Positions 15,553-25,476 of a stretch of 64,000 nt of DNA are shown here, one piece after another. Numbering within the stretch: position 1 is the first letter of the stretch; the number at the start of each line of letters is the position of its first letter. Made by a program: the position numbers and the translations under genes. Source of the DNA: Catellatospora tritici (GTDB taxonomy: Bacteria > Actinomycetota > Actinomycetes > Mycobacteriales > Micromonosporaceae); the NCBI RefSeq assembly GCF_019083965.1, contig NZ_JAHRCY010000002.1, positions 434,001-498,000 of the forward strand, written 5' to 3'. Below the pieces are notes generated by a model. The model was not told the DNA's origin, made no database searches, and saw only the letters and a list, made by a program, of their open reading frames with translations.

Positions 15553-17070
15553 GTGAGCGAGCGGAGCGAGCGAGTGGTGAGCGACGAGGCGTTGCGGGGC
15601 GCACCGTCGTGGACCCCGAACCCGACGGAGCTGTCCGACCTGGAGCTGCTGCTCAGCGGGGCATACGCGCCGCTGGGCGGGTTCCTGGGCCGCGACGACC
15701 TGCGGGCGGTGGCCACCACGGCGCGGCTGGGCGACGGACGGCACTGGCCGCTGCCGGTCAAGCTCGAGGTCCCGGCGGGCATGCTCGACGGCATCGACGT
15801 TGCGGACCGGCCCCCGCTGCTGCTCACCGACCCTGAGGGCGCCCCGGTGGCGCGCCTGGACGTGACCGAGGTGTGGCCCAGCCGCGAGGGCTGGGTCGGG
15901 GTGGCCGGGCCGGTCACCCGTACCGGTGACGGCGGCCGTGCCCCGTTCGCGCGCCTGCGGGTGCCCACCGAGCGGGTGCGCGGGCTGATCACCGCCCCGC
16001 GCGTGCTCGGCTTCTTCGCCGACCGGCCGCTGCACCGCCCGCAGCTGGCCCAGCTCAACCACGCCGCGCGGCAGCTCAACGCGCAGCTGGTGATCCTGGT
16101 GCCGGTCGGCGCGCCCGGCCCGGACGGGCTGACCGCCGAGGCGCTGGTGCGCTGCGTGCTGGCCGCCCGCGACCGGATGTCCGACCCGATCATCGTGGCG
16201 GTGCCGCTGGTCGACCGCGGCAACGAGATCACCGACGCGCTGGTCCGGGCCAAGGTCGCCGCCGCGTACGGGGTGACCCACCTGCTCGGCACCCCCGGTG
16301 CCATGACCGGCGCCGGCCCGCGCGTGCTCATCCCGCGCGAGCTGGTGTACGACAGCCGCGACGGCCAGTGGCGCGACCGTGACGAGGTGCCCGAGCGGTT
16401 CGAGCGGATCGCGCTCACCGACGAGGAGATCGCGGGCCTGCTCGACGACGGCCTGCCGCTGCCCGAGTGGCACACCCCGCCCGCCGTCGCCCGCGAGCTG
16501 TCCCGGTCCCGGCCGCCGCGCCGCCAGCGTGGGCTGGTCCTGTTCTTCACCGGCTTCAGCGGCTCCGGCAAGTCCACGGTGGCCCGCGGCGTCGCCGACG
16601 CGCTGCTGGAGACCGGCGAGCGTAGCCTGACCATGCTCGACGGCGACGTGGTGCGCCGCGAACTGTCGGCGGGGCTGGGTTTCAGCAAAGCCGACCGTGA
16701 CCTGAACATCCGCCGCATCGGCTGGGTCGCCGCCGAGGTGGCCCGACACGGCGGTCTGGCCGTGGCCTGCCCGATCGCGCCGTACGCCAGCGCCCGCGCC
16801 ACGGTGCGGCGGATGGCGGTGGCCGCCGGGGCCGACTTCGTGCTCGTGTACGTGGCCACGCCGCTGGAGGTGTGCGAGCAGCGCGACCGCAAGGGCCTGT
16901 ACGCCCGCGCCCGCGCCGGGCAGCTCACCGGGATGACCGGCATCGACGACCCGTACGAGGTGCCCGCCGACGCCGAGCTGACCCTCGACACGTCGGACGG
17001 GACCATCGAAGACGCCGTCGGCGAGGTACTCGCGTACCTCGCCGACGAAGGCTGGATCAACCCGCGCTAG
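15553..17070 (+). CDS. cysC: APS kinase fused to a degenerate ATP-sulfurylase-like domain
   Basis: 505 residues. The C-terminal domain (about 325-505) is an adenylylsulfate kinase: P-loop [11 protein letters not shown] (332-342), [18 protein letters not shown] and [17 protein letters not shown]. It makes PAPS from APS and ATP. The N-terminal PUA-like and sulfurylase-like part ([20 protein letters not shown]) has lost both catalytic motifs: the QxRNPxHxxH region reads DRPLHRPQ (157-164) and the GRDHAG region reads LGTPGAM (245-251), so it probably does not make APS itself. GTG at 15553 was chosen for the GGGAG upstream; 15574 and 15577 are alternatives. Its end overlaps the convergent GH26 gene by four bases. 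Likely PAPS source for the sulfotransferases at 24604 and 30351. Confidence 0.85.
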   Translation: MSERSERVVSDEALRGAPSWTPNPTELSDLELLLSGAYAPLGGFLGRDDLRAVATTARLGDGRHWPLPVKLEVPAGMLDGIDVADRPPLLLTDPEGAPVARLDVTEVWPSREGWVGVAGPVTRTGDGGRAPFARLRVPTERVRGLITAPRVLGFFADRPLHRPQLAQLNHAARQLNAQLVILVPVGAPGPDGLTAEALVRCVLAARDRMSDPIIVAVPLVDRGNEITDALVRAKVAAAYGVTHLLGTPGAMTGAGPRVLIPRELVYDSRDGQWRDRDEVPERFERIALTDEEIAGLLDDGLPLPEWHTPPAVARELSRSRPPRRQRGLVLFFTGFSGSGKSTVARGVADALLETGERSLTMLDGDVVRRELSAGLGFSKADRDLNIRRIGWVAAEVARHGGLAVACPIAPYASARATVRRMAVAAGADFVLVYVATPLEVCEQRDRKGLYARARAGQLTGMTGIDDPYEVPADAELTLDTSDGTIEDAVGEVLAYLADEGWINPR

Positions 17071-19796
17071 CCCCTGCGGCCGAGCGGGTCGGTGTTGACG
17101 TCGAAGGCCGGGTGCTGGCTGAACAGCTGGAACGAGGCCAGCCCGGCCGGAGTGTCGTCGATCATCGAGCTGCGCCCCTCGGCGCTGGGCGACTCGAAGT
17201 AGACCATGGCCTTCAGCCGCGGGAAGGACTCCAGCTGCAGCCGGGCCGAGTCGAAGAACTTCGCCTGGTGCTGCGGGTTGCGGCTGGAGTGCCACACGCC
17301 CCACTCACCCAGCATCAGCGGCTTGTCGGGGAAGGACGTGGCGGCCCAGTTGTAGAAGCCGGGCCAGTCCTTGCGGCTGCCGGAGACCCGGTTCATCATC
17401 TCGGCGAAGTCGCCGTAGCCGTAGCCGGGCTCGCTGTAGGCGTAGGTGTCCCAGGCCACCCAGTCGACCACGTCGGCGCCCGGGTACAGCTGCTCGAACC
17501 AGCCCTTCACGTTCCACGGCACGAAGGCCATGTAGCACATCACCGAGACCAGGTTGGTCACCCCGCGCTGGCGCAGGCCGAGCACCACGTGCCGGAACGC
17601 GCCCGCGTAGTCGGTGGCGGTCATGCCCGAACCGGGCCGGTTGACGACGTCGTTCTCCGGCTCGTGGTTCATGGTGAAGAAGAACGGCTCGGTCAGCGAA
17701 CCCTTGATGTGCGTGGCCAGCCGGTCGAGGTAGGCCTCGGTGCCCCGGTCGCCCGCGGCGATCTGACCCCAACTCTCGCGCGGCTTCCAGTTGAGGAACA
17801 GGATCCGCCGCTGCTGCGGGTCCTTGGTGATGGACAGCTCCTCGGCCGTCGGGAACAGCTCGGTGCCCCGGTGGTAGGCGTGGTAGATGACCTGGCGGCG
17901 GGCGGTGCGGCGCTCGAACTCGTACAGCGCCTCGATGCGGTTCTGCCGGGTGTGGGCACCCGCGGCGACGCCCCACAGCGCGCCGCAGGTGGGCACCAGG
18001 TTCGCCCCGATCACACAGTCCGCGGGCAGGTTCGGGTCGGTCGACGGGCTGGGCTCGGCCGTCGGGCCGGTGCTCGGGCCGGTACTCGGCTCGACGCTCG
18101 GCTCGACGCTCGGCTCGACGCTCGGCTCGACGCTCGGCTCCGGCTGCGCGCTCGGCTCCGGCTGCCCGCTGGGCTGCGGCTCGACGCTGGGCTGCGGCTC
18201 GACGCTGGGCTCCGGCTCGACGCTGGGCTCCGGCTCCACGCTGGGCTCCGGCTCCACGCTGGGCTCCGGACCCGGCTCGGTGCCGGGGTCGGTGCTCGGC
18301 TCGACGCTGGGCTGCGGCTCGGCCGTCGGATCGGGACCCGGCTCGGTGCTGGGCTGCGGCTCGACACTGGGCTCCGTGGTCGGTTCGGTCCCCGGCTCGG
18401 TTCCCGTGCTGGGCTCCGGGTCCGCGCTGGGCAGCGGCTCGACGCTCGGTTCAGGCTCGGTGCCGGGAGCCGGATCCGTGCCGGGCTCAGGGTCCGTGCT
18501 CGGCACGGGGTCTGCCGTGGGGTCCGTAACCGGGTCATCGCTGGGCAGTGGGTCGGCGGACGGCTCGGTGCTGGGGTCGGCGCCGGGTGCGGGCGGCGAC
18601 GGTAGGTCGACCGGGCCCGGGTCGGCCGACGGCGGCTGCTCCCCGGTCGGCGGCTCGTCCCCCGGCCACGGGTCGACCACCGGCGACGCGGACGGCCACG
18701 GGTCCGGGCTCGTCGGCCAGGACGGATCACCCATCGCGGACGGCGACGGCCAGGGCTGCTCGCTGGGCGAGTAGGACGAGTCCGGCCACGGGGTGACGCT
18801 GGGCATGGTCGAGGGCTCCGGCAGGTCCACCGGGTCGGCCGAGGTGGCCGGGTCGGGTTCAGGGCTGGGCTCGGCCGGATCGCTTGGGGCCGGCCAGGGA
18901 CTGGGGCCGGGCTCAAGCGAGGCATCCGGGCTGGGCTCCGGCTCGTCCGAGGACCCCTCCGGGGACCGGCTCGGCTCAGCGCTCGCCGACGGGCTGCCGG
19001 AGATCGGTCCGCTGCCGCTGGTCGGATCGTCGCTCGGGACCGGGTCGATCGGGTCCGGCGAGAACGTGGGCGTTCCGGTCGGGTCGGCGGTCGCGCTGGG
19101 CACCTGCGTCGGGTCAGCTGCCGGGGTCGCCGTGGCGGTGCGGCTCGCCTGCGCGGTGGCGGTCGCGGTGGCGGTGGCGGACGGTGCCGTCGGCGTGGTG
19201 GCGGCCACGCTGGGCGCGGTGCTCCACTCGAACGTGATCGTCGGCGGTCCGGTGCTGGTGGCACCCGCCTCCGCGGCGACGAAGTAGGCGAGCTGGTTGC
19301 CGGTCGGGGCGGTCACCGCGAAGGCGTACCAGCCGGAGCCGTTGACCACCCGGGTGATGTCGAAGGCGACGGCGCGGTCGTACCGGCCGGGCGCGACCGA
19401 GGAGACGACGTTGCCGAGGCGCGGCGCGGTGGAGGCGGTGAGCGTGCTCTGCCGCCACCGGGTGTCGGGCACCTGGGTCAGCTCGACCAGGCGCGGCAGG
19501 GTGCCGCTGTGGCGGCCGAGCCACAGCCAGATCCGGTCGGGGCGGCGCCCCTCGGGCAGCTGCACGTGGAACTTGAGGTAGCTGACCGCGGCACCGCCCT
19601 TGTAGCCGCCCGCGGTCAGGTAGACCTGACGGCCGGAGCCGGTGGTCGGCGCGGTGCTCAGCGTGTACGCGTCCTCGGTGACCGAGACGCGCGCCGGTGG
19701 TGGTGCCAGCGCCCCGCCAAGCAGCCCGAGCAGCACCGCCGAAGCCAGTACGGACATGCTGACGGTGATCGCGATGCCGATGCGGGTCCTGCTCAT
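17067..19796 (-). CDS. Secreted GH26 glycoside hydrolase with N-terminal DNRLRE-like module and very long Pro/Ser/Glu linker
   Basis: 909 residues. A signal/anchor segment ([21 protein letters not shown], read in two parts: [10 protein letters not shown] and [11 protein letters not shown]) is followed by a beta-sandwich of about 150 residues resembling CBM96/DNRLRE modules. Next come roughly 395 residues (about 194-589) of PS/EPSVEP-type low complexity, then a GH26-like catalytic domain (about 590-909). Candidate catalytic acids are Glu712 in [10 protein letters not shown] and Glu831 in [10 protein letters not shown]26 enzymes are mainly beta-mannanases or beta-1,3-xylanases; the substrate here is unknown. 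It is divergent from the wzz operon, which suggests processing of the locus's own polymer. Its stop overlaps the APS kinase stop (CTAG). Confidence 0.82.
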   Translation of the reverse strand: MSRTRIGIAITVSMSVLASAVLLGLLGGALAPPPARVSVTEDAYTLSTAPTTGSGRQVYLTAGGYKGGAAVSYLKFHVQLPEGRRPDRIWLWLGRHSGTLPRLVELTQVPDTRWRQSTLTASTAPRLGNVVSSVAPGRYDRAVAFDITRVVNGSGWYAFAVTAPTGNQLAYFVAAEAGATSTGPPTITFEWSTAPSVAATTPTAPSATATATATAQASRTATATPAADPTQVPSATADPTGTPTFSPDPIDPVPSDDPTSGSGPISGSPSASAEPSRSPEGSSDEPEPSPDASLEPGPSPWPAPSDPAEPSPEPDPATSADPVDLPEPSTMPSVTPWPDSSYSPSEQPWPSPSAMGDPSWPTSPDPWPSASPVVDPWPGDEPPTGEQPPSADPGPVDLPSPPAPGADPSTEPSADPLPSDDPVTDPTADPVPSTDPEPGTDPAPGTEPEPSVEPLPSADPEPSTGTEPGTEPTTEPSVEPQPSTEPGPDPTAEPQPSVEPSTDPGTEPGPEPSVEPEPSVEPEPSVEPEPSVEPQPSVEPQPSGQPEPSAQPEPSVEPSVEPSVEPSVEPSTGPSTGPTAEPSPSTDPNLPADCVIGANLVPTCGALWGVAAGAHTRQNRIEALYEFERRTARRQVIYHAYHRGTELFPTAEELSITKDPQQRRILFLNWKPRESWGQIAAGDRGTEAYLDRLATHIKGSLTEPFFFTMNHEPENDVVNRPGSGMTATDYAGAFRHVVLGLRQRGVTNLVSVMCYMAFVPWNVKGWFEQLYPGADVVDWVAWDTYAYSEPGYGYGDFAEMMNRVSGSRKDWPGFYNWAATSFPDKPLMLGEWGVWHSSRNPQHQAKFFDSARLQLESFPRLKAMVYFESPSAEGRSSMIDDTPAGLASFQLFSQHPAFDVNTDPLGRRG
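18060..18560 (-). repeat. Degenerate tandem repeat encoding the EPSVEP/DPxPST linker
   Basis: Repeats of short units such as CTCGACGCTCGG and GGGCTCCGGCTCGACGCT (plus-strand reading) encode alternating Glu/Asp-Pro-Ser-Val/Thr residues. Adjacent copies are nearly identical between 18090 and 18260, so length variation between strains by slippage or recombination is likely. Confidence 0.75.
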
Positions 19797-20059
19797 CGCT
19801 CGCCCCTTCCCCCCGAAGCCCGGTACGTGAGCTGGATTTATGTCCAGTTGTGCGTATCCTTGAGGGCATCATAACCGTTTAGGAAGGTTTGGGAGCTTTT
19901 CAGCACGAAAGCAAGCCTGAGACTTTTGCGCCCTAGATAGCGTTCTAGCTGCGATAACGCATCTTTGTCGACTTATTGGGCATTATGCGCAGTTACGTCG
20001 CCTCACCTGGCACCGTTGACCTCACCGGACGTCATACCGCCGCCAGAAGGGCCCACGCC
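19797..20059. promoter_or_regulatory. Divergent intergenic control region of the polysaccharide locus
   Basis: About 260 bases between the divergent GH26 and wzz genes, with an AT-rich island at 19860-19985 (CATAACCGTTTAGGAAGG, CCTAGATAGCGTTCTAG, GCGATAACGCATC) that stands out from the GC-rich surroundings. CTAGATAGCGTTCTAG (19933-19948) is an imperfect palindrome. Promoters for both directions probably lie here; I cannot place them exactly. No gene is seen apart from the possible upstream start of wzz at 19985. Confidence 0.5.
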
Positions 20060-21742
20060 GTGGAAGCGACTTACGCCGGGTCACCCCCCTCGTCGTACGA
20101 CATGAGCGACTACCTCGGCATGCTGCGCCGCCACTGGTGGATCGCGGTGGTGCTCACCGCGCTCGGTGTCGCCGCGGGCGCCGCCTACAACCAGTCCCTG
20201 CCGCGCGAGTACGTCTCCGCCGCCTCGGTGCTCGTCCGGCCCGCCGGGCTCGACGCCAACGTCTCCGGCGGCCGCACCCGCGACGAGATCAACCTGGACA
20301 CCGAGGCGCAGCTGCTGCACTCGACGCCGGTGGTGGCCGGGGCCGCCAAGCTGCTGCACCGCCAGGACGTCGACGTGCTCGCCGCCTCGGTCACGGTCGA
20401 GGTGCCGCCGAACACCTCGGTGCTGCAGGTCGAGTACACCGCGGGCGACCCGCTGGAGGCGCAGGCTGGCGCGCACGCGTTCGCGCAGTCCTATCTGGCC
20501 AACCGGGAGGGCAATGCCAAGGCCGAGCTCACCCGGCAGGCCGACGCGCTGCGGGCCAAGCTCAAGGAGCTGAGCGACGACCTCACCGAGATCAACGGCA
20601 GGCTGGGCGGGCTGCACTCCAACAGCAGCGCGTACGCCTCGCTGGACAGCCAGCGCGACACCACCGTGAACCAGATCAACCAGCTCAACAACAGGGTGAA
20701 CGCGCTGGCCACCGAGACGGTCAACGCGGGCGTGATCATCCAGGAGGCGCGCGTGCCGACCCGCCCGGTCAAGCCGAACCCGGCCGTCAACTACGCCGCG
20801 GGCGCCCTGCTCGGCCTGCTCGCCGGGCTGGGCCTGGCCGCGCTGCGCCAGCGGCTGGACCGGCGCGTGCACAGCGGCCGCGACCTGGTCCGCGCCGGGA
20901 TCGACGTGCTCGGCACCGTGCCGGGCAAGGGCAAGCACTGCACCGAGGTGTTCACCCCGTTCAGCCCCGGCGGGCGGGCGTTCAACCGGCTGCGCAACGA
21001 GGTGGTCGCCGCGCTCAAGCCGGGCGAGCAGGTCGTGGTGGTGACCGGGGCCAGCCGCGGCCCGGCCGCGACGTTGGTGGCGGCGAACCTGGCTGCGGCG
21101 CTGTCGCGTACGGGCGCCGAGGTGGTGCTGATCGGGGCGCAGGTGCCCGACACGCTGACCGAGAGCGCGCCGCTGGCACAGCTGCTCGGCGTCGCCCCGA
21201 CCCCGGGCCTGTCCGACCTGCTCGCGGGCCGGGTCAACCTGGCCGAGGCGACCCAGCGCGCCGCCCGTACCCCCTCGTTGCACGTCATCACCACCGGTGG
21301 CACCGCCACCGCCGCGGGCATGCTGCAGTCGCACGCCCTGCGCGACATCGTCGCGACGCTGCGCGCGCACGCCGACTACCTGGTGATCGAGGCGCCGTCC
21401 ACCGCCGCCAGCGCCGACGCGCAGAGCCTGGCCAGCCTCGCCGACGCGGCGATCGTCGCCGTCGAACTGCGCCGCACCCGCCGCCCGCAGCTCACCGACG
21501 CGGCCGAGCAGCTGCGCCGGGTCGGCACTGTGCTGCTCGGCGGCGTGGTCATGCCGAGACTGGCGCACCGCGCCCGCCGCAAGTCCGCGCCCGAGCCCGA
21601 GCCCGCGCTGGTCGAGACGGCCACGCCCGAGCCCGACCCGCACACCAATGGCCACAAGCCGCGGGGCGAGGACCAGACCATCATGCTGGCGCCGGTCGAC
21701 GCCTCGGCCCTGGCCGAGCTGGACGAGGCGCACCCGCGGTGA
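20060..21742 (+). CDS. Wzz-type chain-length regulator fused to a degenerate BY-kinase-like domain
   Basis: 560 residues. N-terminal Wzz domain: MSDYLGMLRRHWW then a first membrane segment (about 27-43), an extracytoplasmic helical hairpin with coiled coil (about 145-225), the proline motif VPTRPVKPNPAVNY and a second membrane segment (243-262). The cytoplasmic domain resembles CpsD/Wzc tyrosine kinases but lacks their ATP site: Walker A reads VVTGASRGPAATLV with no Lys, A' reads VLIGAQVPD and the third motif reads LVIEAPS. The C-terminal tail has no Tyr cluster. It probably regulates polymer length or export without kinase activity. GTG 20060 follows AGAAGGG; ATG 19985 or ATG 20102 are alternatives. 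First gene of the operon. Confidence 0.83.
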   Translation: MEATYAGSPPSSYDMSDYLGMLRRHWWIAVVLTALGVAAGAAYNQSLPREYVSAASVLVRPAGLDANVSGGRTRDEINLDTEAQLLHSTPVVAGAAKLLHRQDVDVLAASVTVEVPPNTSVLQVEYTAGDPLEAQAGAHAFAQSYLANREGNAKAELTRQADALRAKLKELSDDLTEINGRLGGLHSNSSAYASLDSQRDTTVNQINQLNNRVNALATETVNAGVIIQEARVPTRPVKPNPAVNYAAGALLGLLAGLGLAALRQRLDRRVHSGRDLVRAGIDVLGTVPGKGKHCTEVFTPFSPGGRAFNRLRNEVVAALKPGEQVVVVTGASRGPAATLVAANLAAALSRTGAEVVLIGAQVPDTLTESAPLAQLLGVAPTPGLSDLLAGRVNLAEATQRAARTPSLHVITTGGTATAAGMLQSHALRDIVATLRAHADYLVIEAPSTAASADAQSLASLADAAIVAVELRRTRRPQLTDAAEQLRRVGTVLLGGVVMPRLAHRARRKSAPEPEPALVETATPEPDPHTNGHKPRGEDQTIMLAPVDASALAELDEAHPR

Positions 21743-23184
21743 CCGCCGTCGGGGAGTCCGCGACGGACCGCCGTCCCGGCGGATCGTCCAGACGAGCCAC
21801 TGGCGGACTGGCCTCGGCGCCGGTGACGGCGCTACCGGCCGGTCCCCCGCCCGCCCGCACCGGGTTCAGGTCGCTGCTCGGACCCGGCTGGCCGCTGACC
21901 CTACTGCTGGCGCTGTATCCGCTGTGGTGGGCACTGGGCCTGGGTGTGCTGGTCTTCCCGATCGCCGCCGTGCCGATGGCGGTGCAGCTGTGGCGCCGCC
22001 ACGCCTCGGGTCGGCCGGTGCGGCTGCCCCCTGGCTTCTGGCTGTGGCTGGCGTTCTGCGCGACGGTGGTCGCCGGGCTGGCCGTGCTGGACGTCGACCC
22101 GGAGGGGACCGTGGTCGCCGGGTTCGGCGACCGGATCACCGCGGTGGCGTTCCGGGTGATCCAGTACGCGGCACTGACGATCCTGCTGGTCTACGCCGGA
22201 AACCTGTCCACCAGGGCGCTCACCCAGCGGCGGCTGGTCAACCTGCTGGGTTGGCTGTTCGGGGTGACCGTCGCGGGCGGGCTGCTGGGCACGTTCGCGG
22301 GGTCGTTCGAGTTCACCTCGCCGTTCGAGCTGCTGCTGCCCGACGGGGTACGCGGCAAGAGCTTCGTGAAGTCGCTGGTCCACCCGTACGCGGCGCAGAT
22401 CATGGACCTGGTCGGCGACCCGGCGCCCCGCCCGGCCGCGCCGTGGGGCTACACCAACACCTGGGGCAACAACTTCTGCCTGCTGGTGGTGTGGTTCGCG
22501 GTGGCCGCGTTCGCGTACCGGACCTCGGTGCGCACCCGGGTACTGGCCGTGGCCACGCTGGTGGTGTCGGTGATCCCGGTGGTCCACTCACTCAACCGGG
22601 GGCTGTGGATCGGGCTGGGCGTCACGGCCGTGTTCGTCGCCATCCGTCAGGCGCTGGCCGGACGGGTCCGTGCCCTGATCGCGCTGGGGGTGGTCGGCGC
22701 CGGGCTGGTCGTGGCGCTGGCCGCCACCCCGCTGGGCGACGTGGTCGAGCGGCGCATGGACAACGGCAAGTCCAACGGCGTACGCATGTTCCTCACCGAG
22801 CGAGCGCTGGCCGGGTTCGCCGAGTCGCCGGTGCTGGGCTTCGGGTCGACCCGAAACACCGTGGGCGGCCGGAACTCGATCACCGTGGGCGAGTCGGCGG
22901 CGTGCGAGCGCTGCGGCAACTTCACCGTGGGCGGCAACGGGCAGCTGTGGCAGCTGTTGTTCGCGCACGGGCTGGTCGGCACGGTGACCTACTTCGGGTT
23001 CTTCGGGTACGCGCTGTGGCGGTTCCGGCGCGACCGGTCGGCGATCGGGTTGGCGGCCACGGCCGCGATCGCGGGCTCTTTCGTGGCCGCGCTCTGGTAC
23101 AACTCCCTGGTCACGCCGCTGGCGTTCACCTTCCTCGGGTACGTGCTGCTCTGGCGCAACGAGCAGACCCGTACGGCCGCCTGA
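21739..23184 (+). CDS. O-antigen polymerase/ligase-type (Wzy/WaaL) membrane protein
   Basis: 481 residues with about eleven hydrophobic segments and a large extracytoplasmic loop in the second half. The typical arrangement is GYTNTWGNNFCLLVVW, then VIPVVHSLNRGLWIGLG, the loop RMDNGKSNGVRMFLTERALAGFAESPVLGFGSTRN, and GNGQLWQLLFAHGLVGTVTYFGF. These match the O-antigen ligase/polymerase superfamily, which polymerises lipid-linked repeats outside the membrane. The loop has a Cys pair (ACERCGN). The GTG start overlaps the wzz stop (GTGA). It is the likely polymerase of the locus, with Wzz at 20060 and the flippase at 25473. Confidence 0.83.
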   Translation: MTAVGESATDRRPGGSSRRATGGLASAPVTALPAGPPPARTGFRSLLGPGWPLTLLLALYPLWWALGLGVLVFPIAAVPMAVQLWRRHASGRPVRLPPGFWLWLAFCATVVAGLAVLDVDPEGTVVAGFGDRITAVAFRVIQYAALTILLVYAGNLSTRALTQRRLVNLLGWLFGVTVAGGLLGTFAGSFEFTSPFELLLPDGVRGKSFVKSLVHPYAAQIMDLVGDPAPRPAAPWGYTNTWGNNFCLLVVWFAVAAFAYRTSVRTRVLAVATLVVSVIPVVHSLNRGLWIGLGVTAVFVAIRQALAGRVRALIALGVVGAGLVVALAATPLGDVVERRMDNGKSNGVRMFLTERALAGFAESPVLGFGSTRNTVGGRNSITVGESAACERCGNFTVGGNGQLWQLLFAHGLVGTVTYFGFFGYALWRFRRDRSAIGLAATAAIAGSFVAALWYNSLVTPLAFTFLGYVLLWRNEQTRTAA

Positions 23185-23309
23185 CGCCGCCGTCCTTTTC
23201 GCGCCCCGATCCCCCGCACCGATCCCCGGACTCTTCCGTTGAGCCCGGAGGACATAACGGACAAAACCGGGAGGATCGGCGTGGGCGAGCAGAACCTGAG
23301 GACGGCCGC

Positions 23310-24566
23310 ATGAGCCCGATCAGCACCGCCCCGGCGCAGCTCACCCGGTCCGATGCGCAGCTGCGCGGCCAGTTCCTGCGCGAGGTGCTGCAACTGCTCT
23401 ACCCCCAGTGCTCCAGCACCGGTGCCCCCGGCACCCGCGTCGCCGAGTACGTGGTGATCCCCGACGCGCGCCGCCCCAAACTGCTGGTGCCGCTCGGCTC
23501 GCGCCGCGTCGCGGCCGCCGCGGTGCGCCGCTTCGCCGAGCCGCAGAGCCGCCTGGCCAAGTTCAAGCGCGACGCCGTCGCGGTGGCGCTGCAGTCCGGT
23601 GCCTGGCCCGCGGTGCTGCGCGACCGGGTGCGCCTGACCAGCCCGGCCGGGGGCGGCGACACCATCGACGCGTTCCTGCGCCAGGCGCTGGGCACCGACG
23701 TGCGCGTCAGCATCCACATCGGACCGGCGCGGGCCAACCGCAAGCCGGTGCTGCAGCTGATCAGCCCGGACGGGCAGACCATCGGCTTCGCCAAGCTCGG
23801 CGTCGGCCCGCTCACGCGGCGCCTGGTACGCGCCGAGACCGCGGCGCTGTCCGCGCTGTCGCACGTGCAGCTGTCCGAGGTGACCGTGCCGAGCATCCTG
23901 CACGCCGGTCAGTGGCGCGGCACCCAGGTGCTGGTGCAGTCGGCGCTGCCGGTGTGGCAGCCGCGCGCCGCGCTCACCCCGGCCCGGCTACAGCGGGCGA
24001 TGGCCGAGGTCGCCGCCGCCTGCGGGCTGACCCAGGGTTGGCTGGCGACCAGCCCGTACTGGGCGGACCTGCGCAACCGGCTGTGCCAGTTGGAGGCCGA
24101 CACCGCCGCCGCCGACCGGGCCGCCCCGGAGGTGGCCCAGCTGTCACAGGCCGCCCGCTTCCTGGTCGAGCGCTGCTCCGAACTGAGCCTGCGCTACGGC
24201 GCCTGGCACGGCGACTGGGCGCCCTGGAACATGGCCAACCTCAATGGATCGCTGCTGGTCTGGGACTGGGAGCGGTTCACCCCCGGGGTGCCGCTGGGCT
24301 TCGACGCCGTCCACTACGACCTGCAGCGGCAGCTCCAGGACGGGGTCGACCCGCAGACCGCGGTCGAGGGCACGGTGCGCCGCGCCCCGGCGCTGCTGGA
24401 GCCGTTCGAGGTGGTGCCGGGCAGCGCCGAGGTGGTGGCCCTGCTGTACCTGGCCGACCTGGCCACCCGCTACCTCACCGACCGGCAGGCCGAGGCGGGC
24501 GCCCGGCTCGGGGTGCTGGGGACGTGGCTGCTGCCCGTGCTCATCCGCAAGGTCGCCCACCTGTGA
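23310..24566 (+). CDS. Aminoglycoside/choline phosphotransferase-fold protein
   Basis: 418 residues. The C-terminal half has the kinase-like catalytic loop YGAWHGDWAPWNMANLN (HGDxxxxN) and the metal-binding VWDWERF, as in APH/choline kinase-fold enzymes. The N-terminal part (about 1-130) is poorly conserved and Arg/Leu-rich; GFAKLGVGPLTRRLVRAE contains a candidate ATP-site Lys. In this context it could phosphorylate a sugar or lipid-linked intermediate; this is inference. The ATG at 23310 follows GAGGAC. It lies 125 bases after the polymerase gene. Confidence 0.7.
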   Translation: MSPISTAPAQLTRSDAQLRGQFLREVLQLLYPQCSSTGAPGTRVAEYVVIPDARRPKLLVPLGSRRVAAAAVRRFAEPQSRLAKFKRDAVAVALQSGAWPAVLRDRVRLTSPAGGGDTIDAFLRQALGTDVRVSIHIGPARANRKPVLQLISPDGQTIGFAKLGVGPLTRRLVRAETAALSALSHVQLSEVTVPSILHAGQWRGTQVLVQSALPVWQPRAALTPARLQRAMAEVAAACGLTQGWLATSPYWADLRNRLCQLEADTAAADRAAPEVAQLSQAARFLVERCSELSLRYGAWHGDWAPWNMANLNGSLLVWDWERFTPGVPLGFDAVHYDLQRQLQDGVDPQTAVEGTVRRAPALLEPFEVVPGSAEVVALLYLADLATRYLTDRQAEAGARLGVLGTWLLPVLIRKVAHL

Positions 24567-24603
24567 CGTCGAGCGTTCCCCCAGCCCGCCCGAGGAGGCA
24601 GCG

Positions 24604-25476
24604 GTGAAGTCTGCGCACGTGCCGGAGTCGGTGAAGAAGGTGGTCCACCTCGGCTCGCGGTCGGTCGGTTGGCTGACCTCGGGCGCGCGGATGCTGCCGT
24701 CGTTCCTGATCTGCGGCGGCCAACGCTGCGGGACCACCTCGCTGTACCGTGCCATGGCCGCCCATCCGGCCGTGCTCAAGGCGGTGCTGCACAAGGGCGT
24801 GCACTACTTCGACACCAGCTACCACCGGGGCCTGGCCTGGTATCAGGGCCACTTCCCGCTGCGGCGCACCGCCGCCCGCCTGGAGCGTGAGCTGGGCGTG
24901 CCGGTGCAGACGTTCGAGTCCAGTCCGTACTACCTCTACCACCCGCACGCGGCCGCGCGGATCGCCCGCGACCTGCCCGACGTGAAGCTGATCGTGCTGG
25001 TCCGCGACCCGGTCGAGCGCGCCTACTCCCAGCACGCGCACGAGCTGGCCCGCGGCTTCGAGACCACGGCCGACTTCGCCGCCGCGCTGGACCTGGAACC
25101 GGTCCGGCTGCGCGGGCAGCGCGAGCGGATGCTGGCCGACCAGCACGCGTACTCGTTCTCGCACCAGCACCACGGCTATCGCGCCCGCGGCGAGTACGCC
25201 GTCTACCTGCGCCGACTGGCCCAGGAGGTCCCGCCGGAGCGGATTTTGGTGCTGGAGAGCGAGCAGTTCTTCACCGACCCCAAGCCCGCCTACGACCGGG
25301 TGCTGGACTTCCTCGGCCTGCCGCTGCTGGGCTACCCCGACTTCGAGCAGCACAACGCCCGGCCGCGCTCGGCGCCGATGCCCGCTCGACTGCGCACCGA
25401 GCTGCGCGCACACTATGCCCCGCACGACGCCGAGCTGGCGCACTGGCTGGGCCGCACCCCGAGCTGGCGCGGGTGA
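24604..25476 (+). CDS. PAPS-dependent sulfotransferase
   Basis: 290 residues, sulfotransferase fold. The 5'-phosphosulfate loop FLICGGQRCGTTSLYRA (about 38-54) and the 3'-phosphate segment LIVLVRDPVERAYSQHAHEL are clear. HKGVHYFDTSYHRGLAWYQGHFP resembles heparan/NodH-type and other carbohydrate sulfotransferases. It transfers sulfate from PAPS to a hydroxyl, here most likely on the polysaccharide repeat before export. GTG at 24604 is preceded by CGAGGAGGCAGC. It overlaps the flippase start by four bases, tying the modification step to export. Confidence 0.9.
   Translation: MKSAHVPESVKKVVHLGSRSVGWLTSGARMLPSFLICGGQRCGTTSLYRAMAAHPAVLKAVLHKGVHYFDTSYHRGLAWYQGHFPLRRTAARLERELGVPVQTFESSPYYLYHPHAAARIARDLPDVKLIVLVRDPVERAYSQHAHELARGFETTADFAAALDLEPVRLRGQRERMLADQHAYSFSHQHHGYRARGEYAVYLRRLAQEVPPERILVLESEQFFTDPKPAYDRVLDFLGLPLLGYPDFEQHNARPRSAPMPARLRTELRAHYAPHDAELAHWLGRTPSWRG

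Noticed and set aside
21648..23309. N-terminal extension of the phosphotransferase-like protein by over 500 residues
   Set aside because: It is an out-of-frame reading of the polymerase gene; the ATG at 23310 has a good ribosome site.
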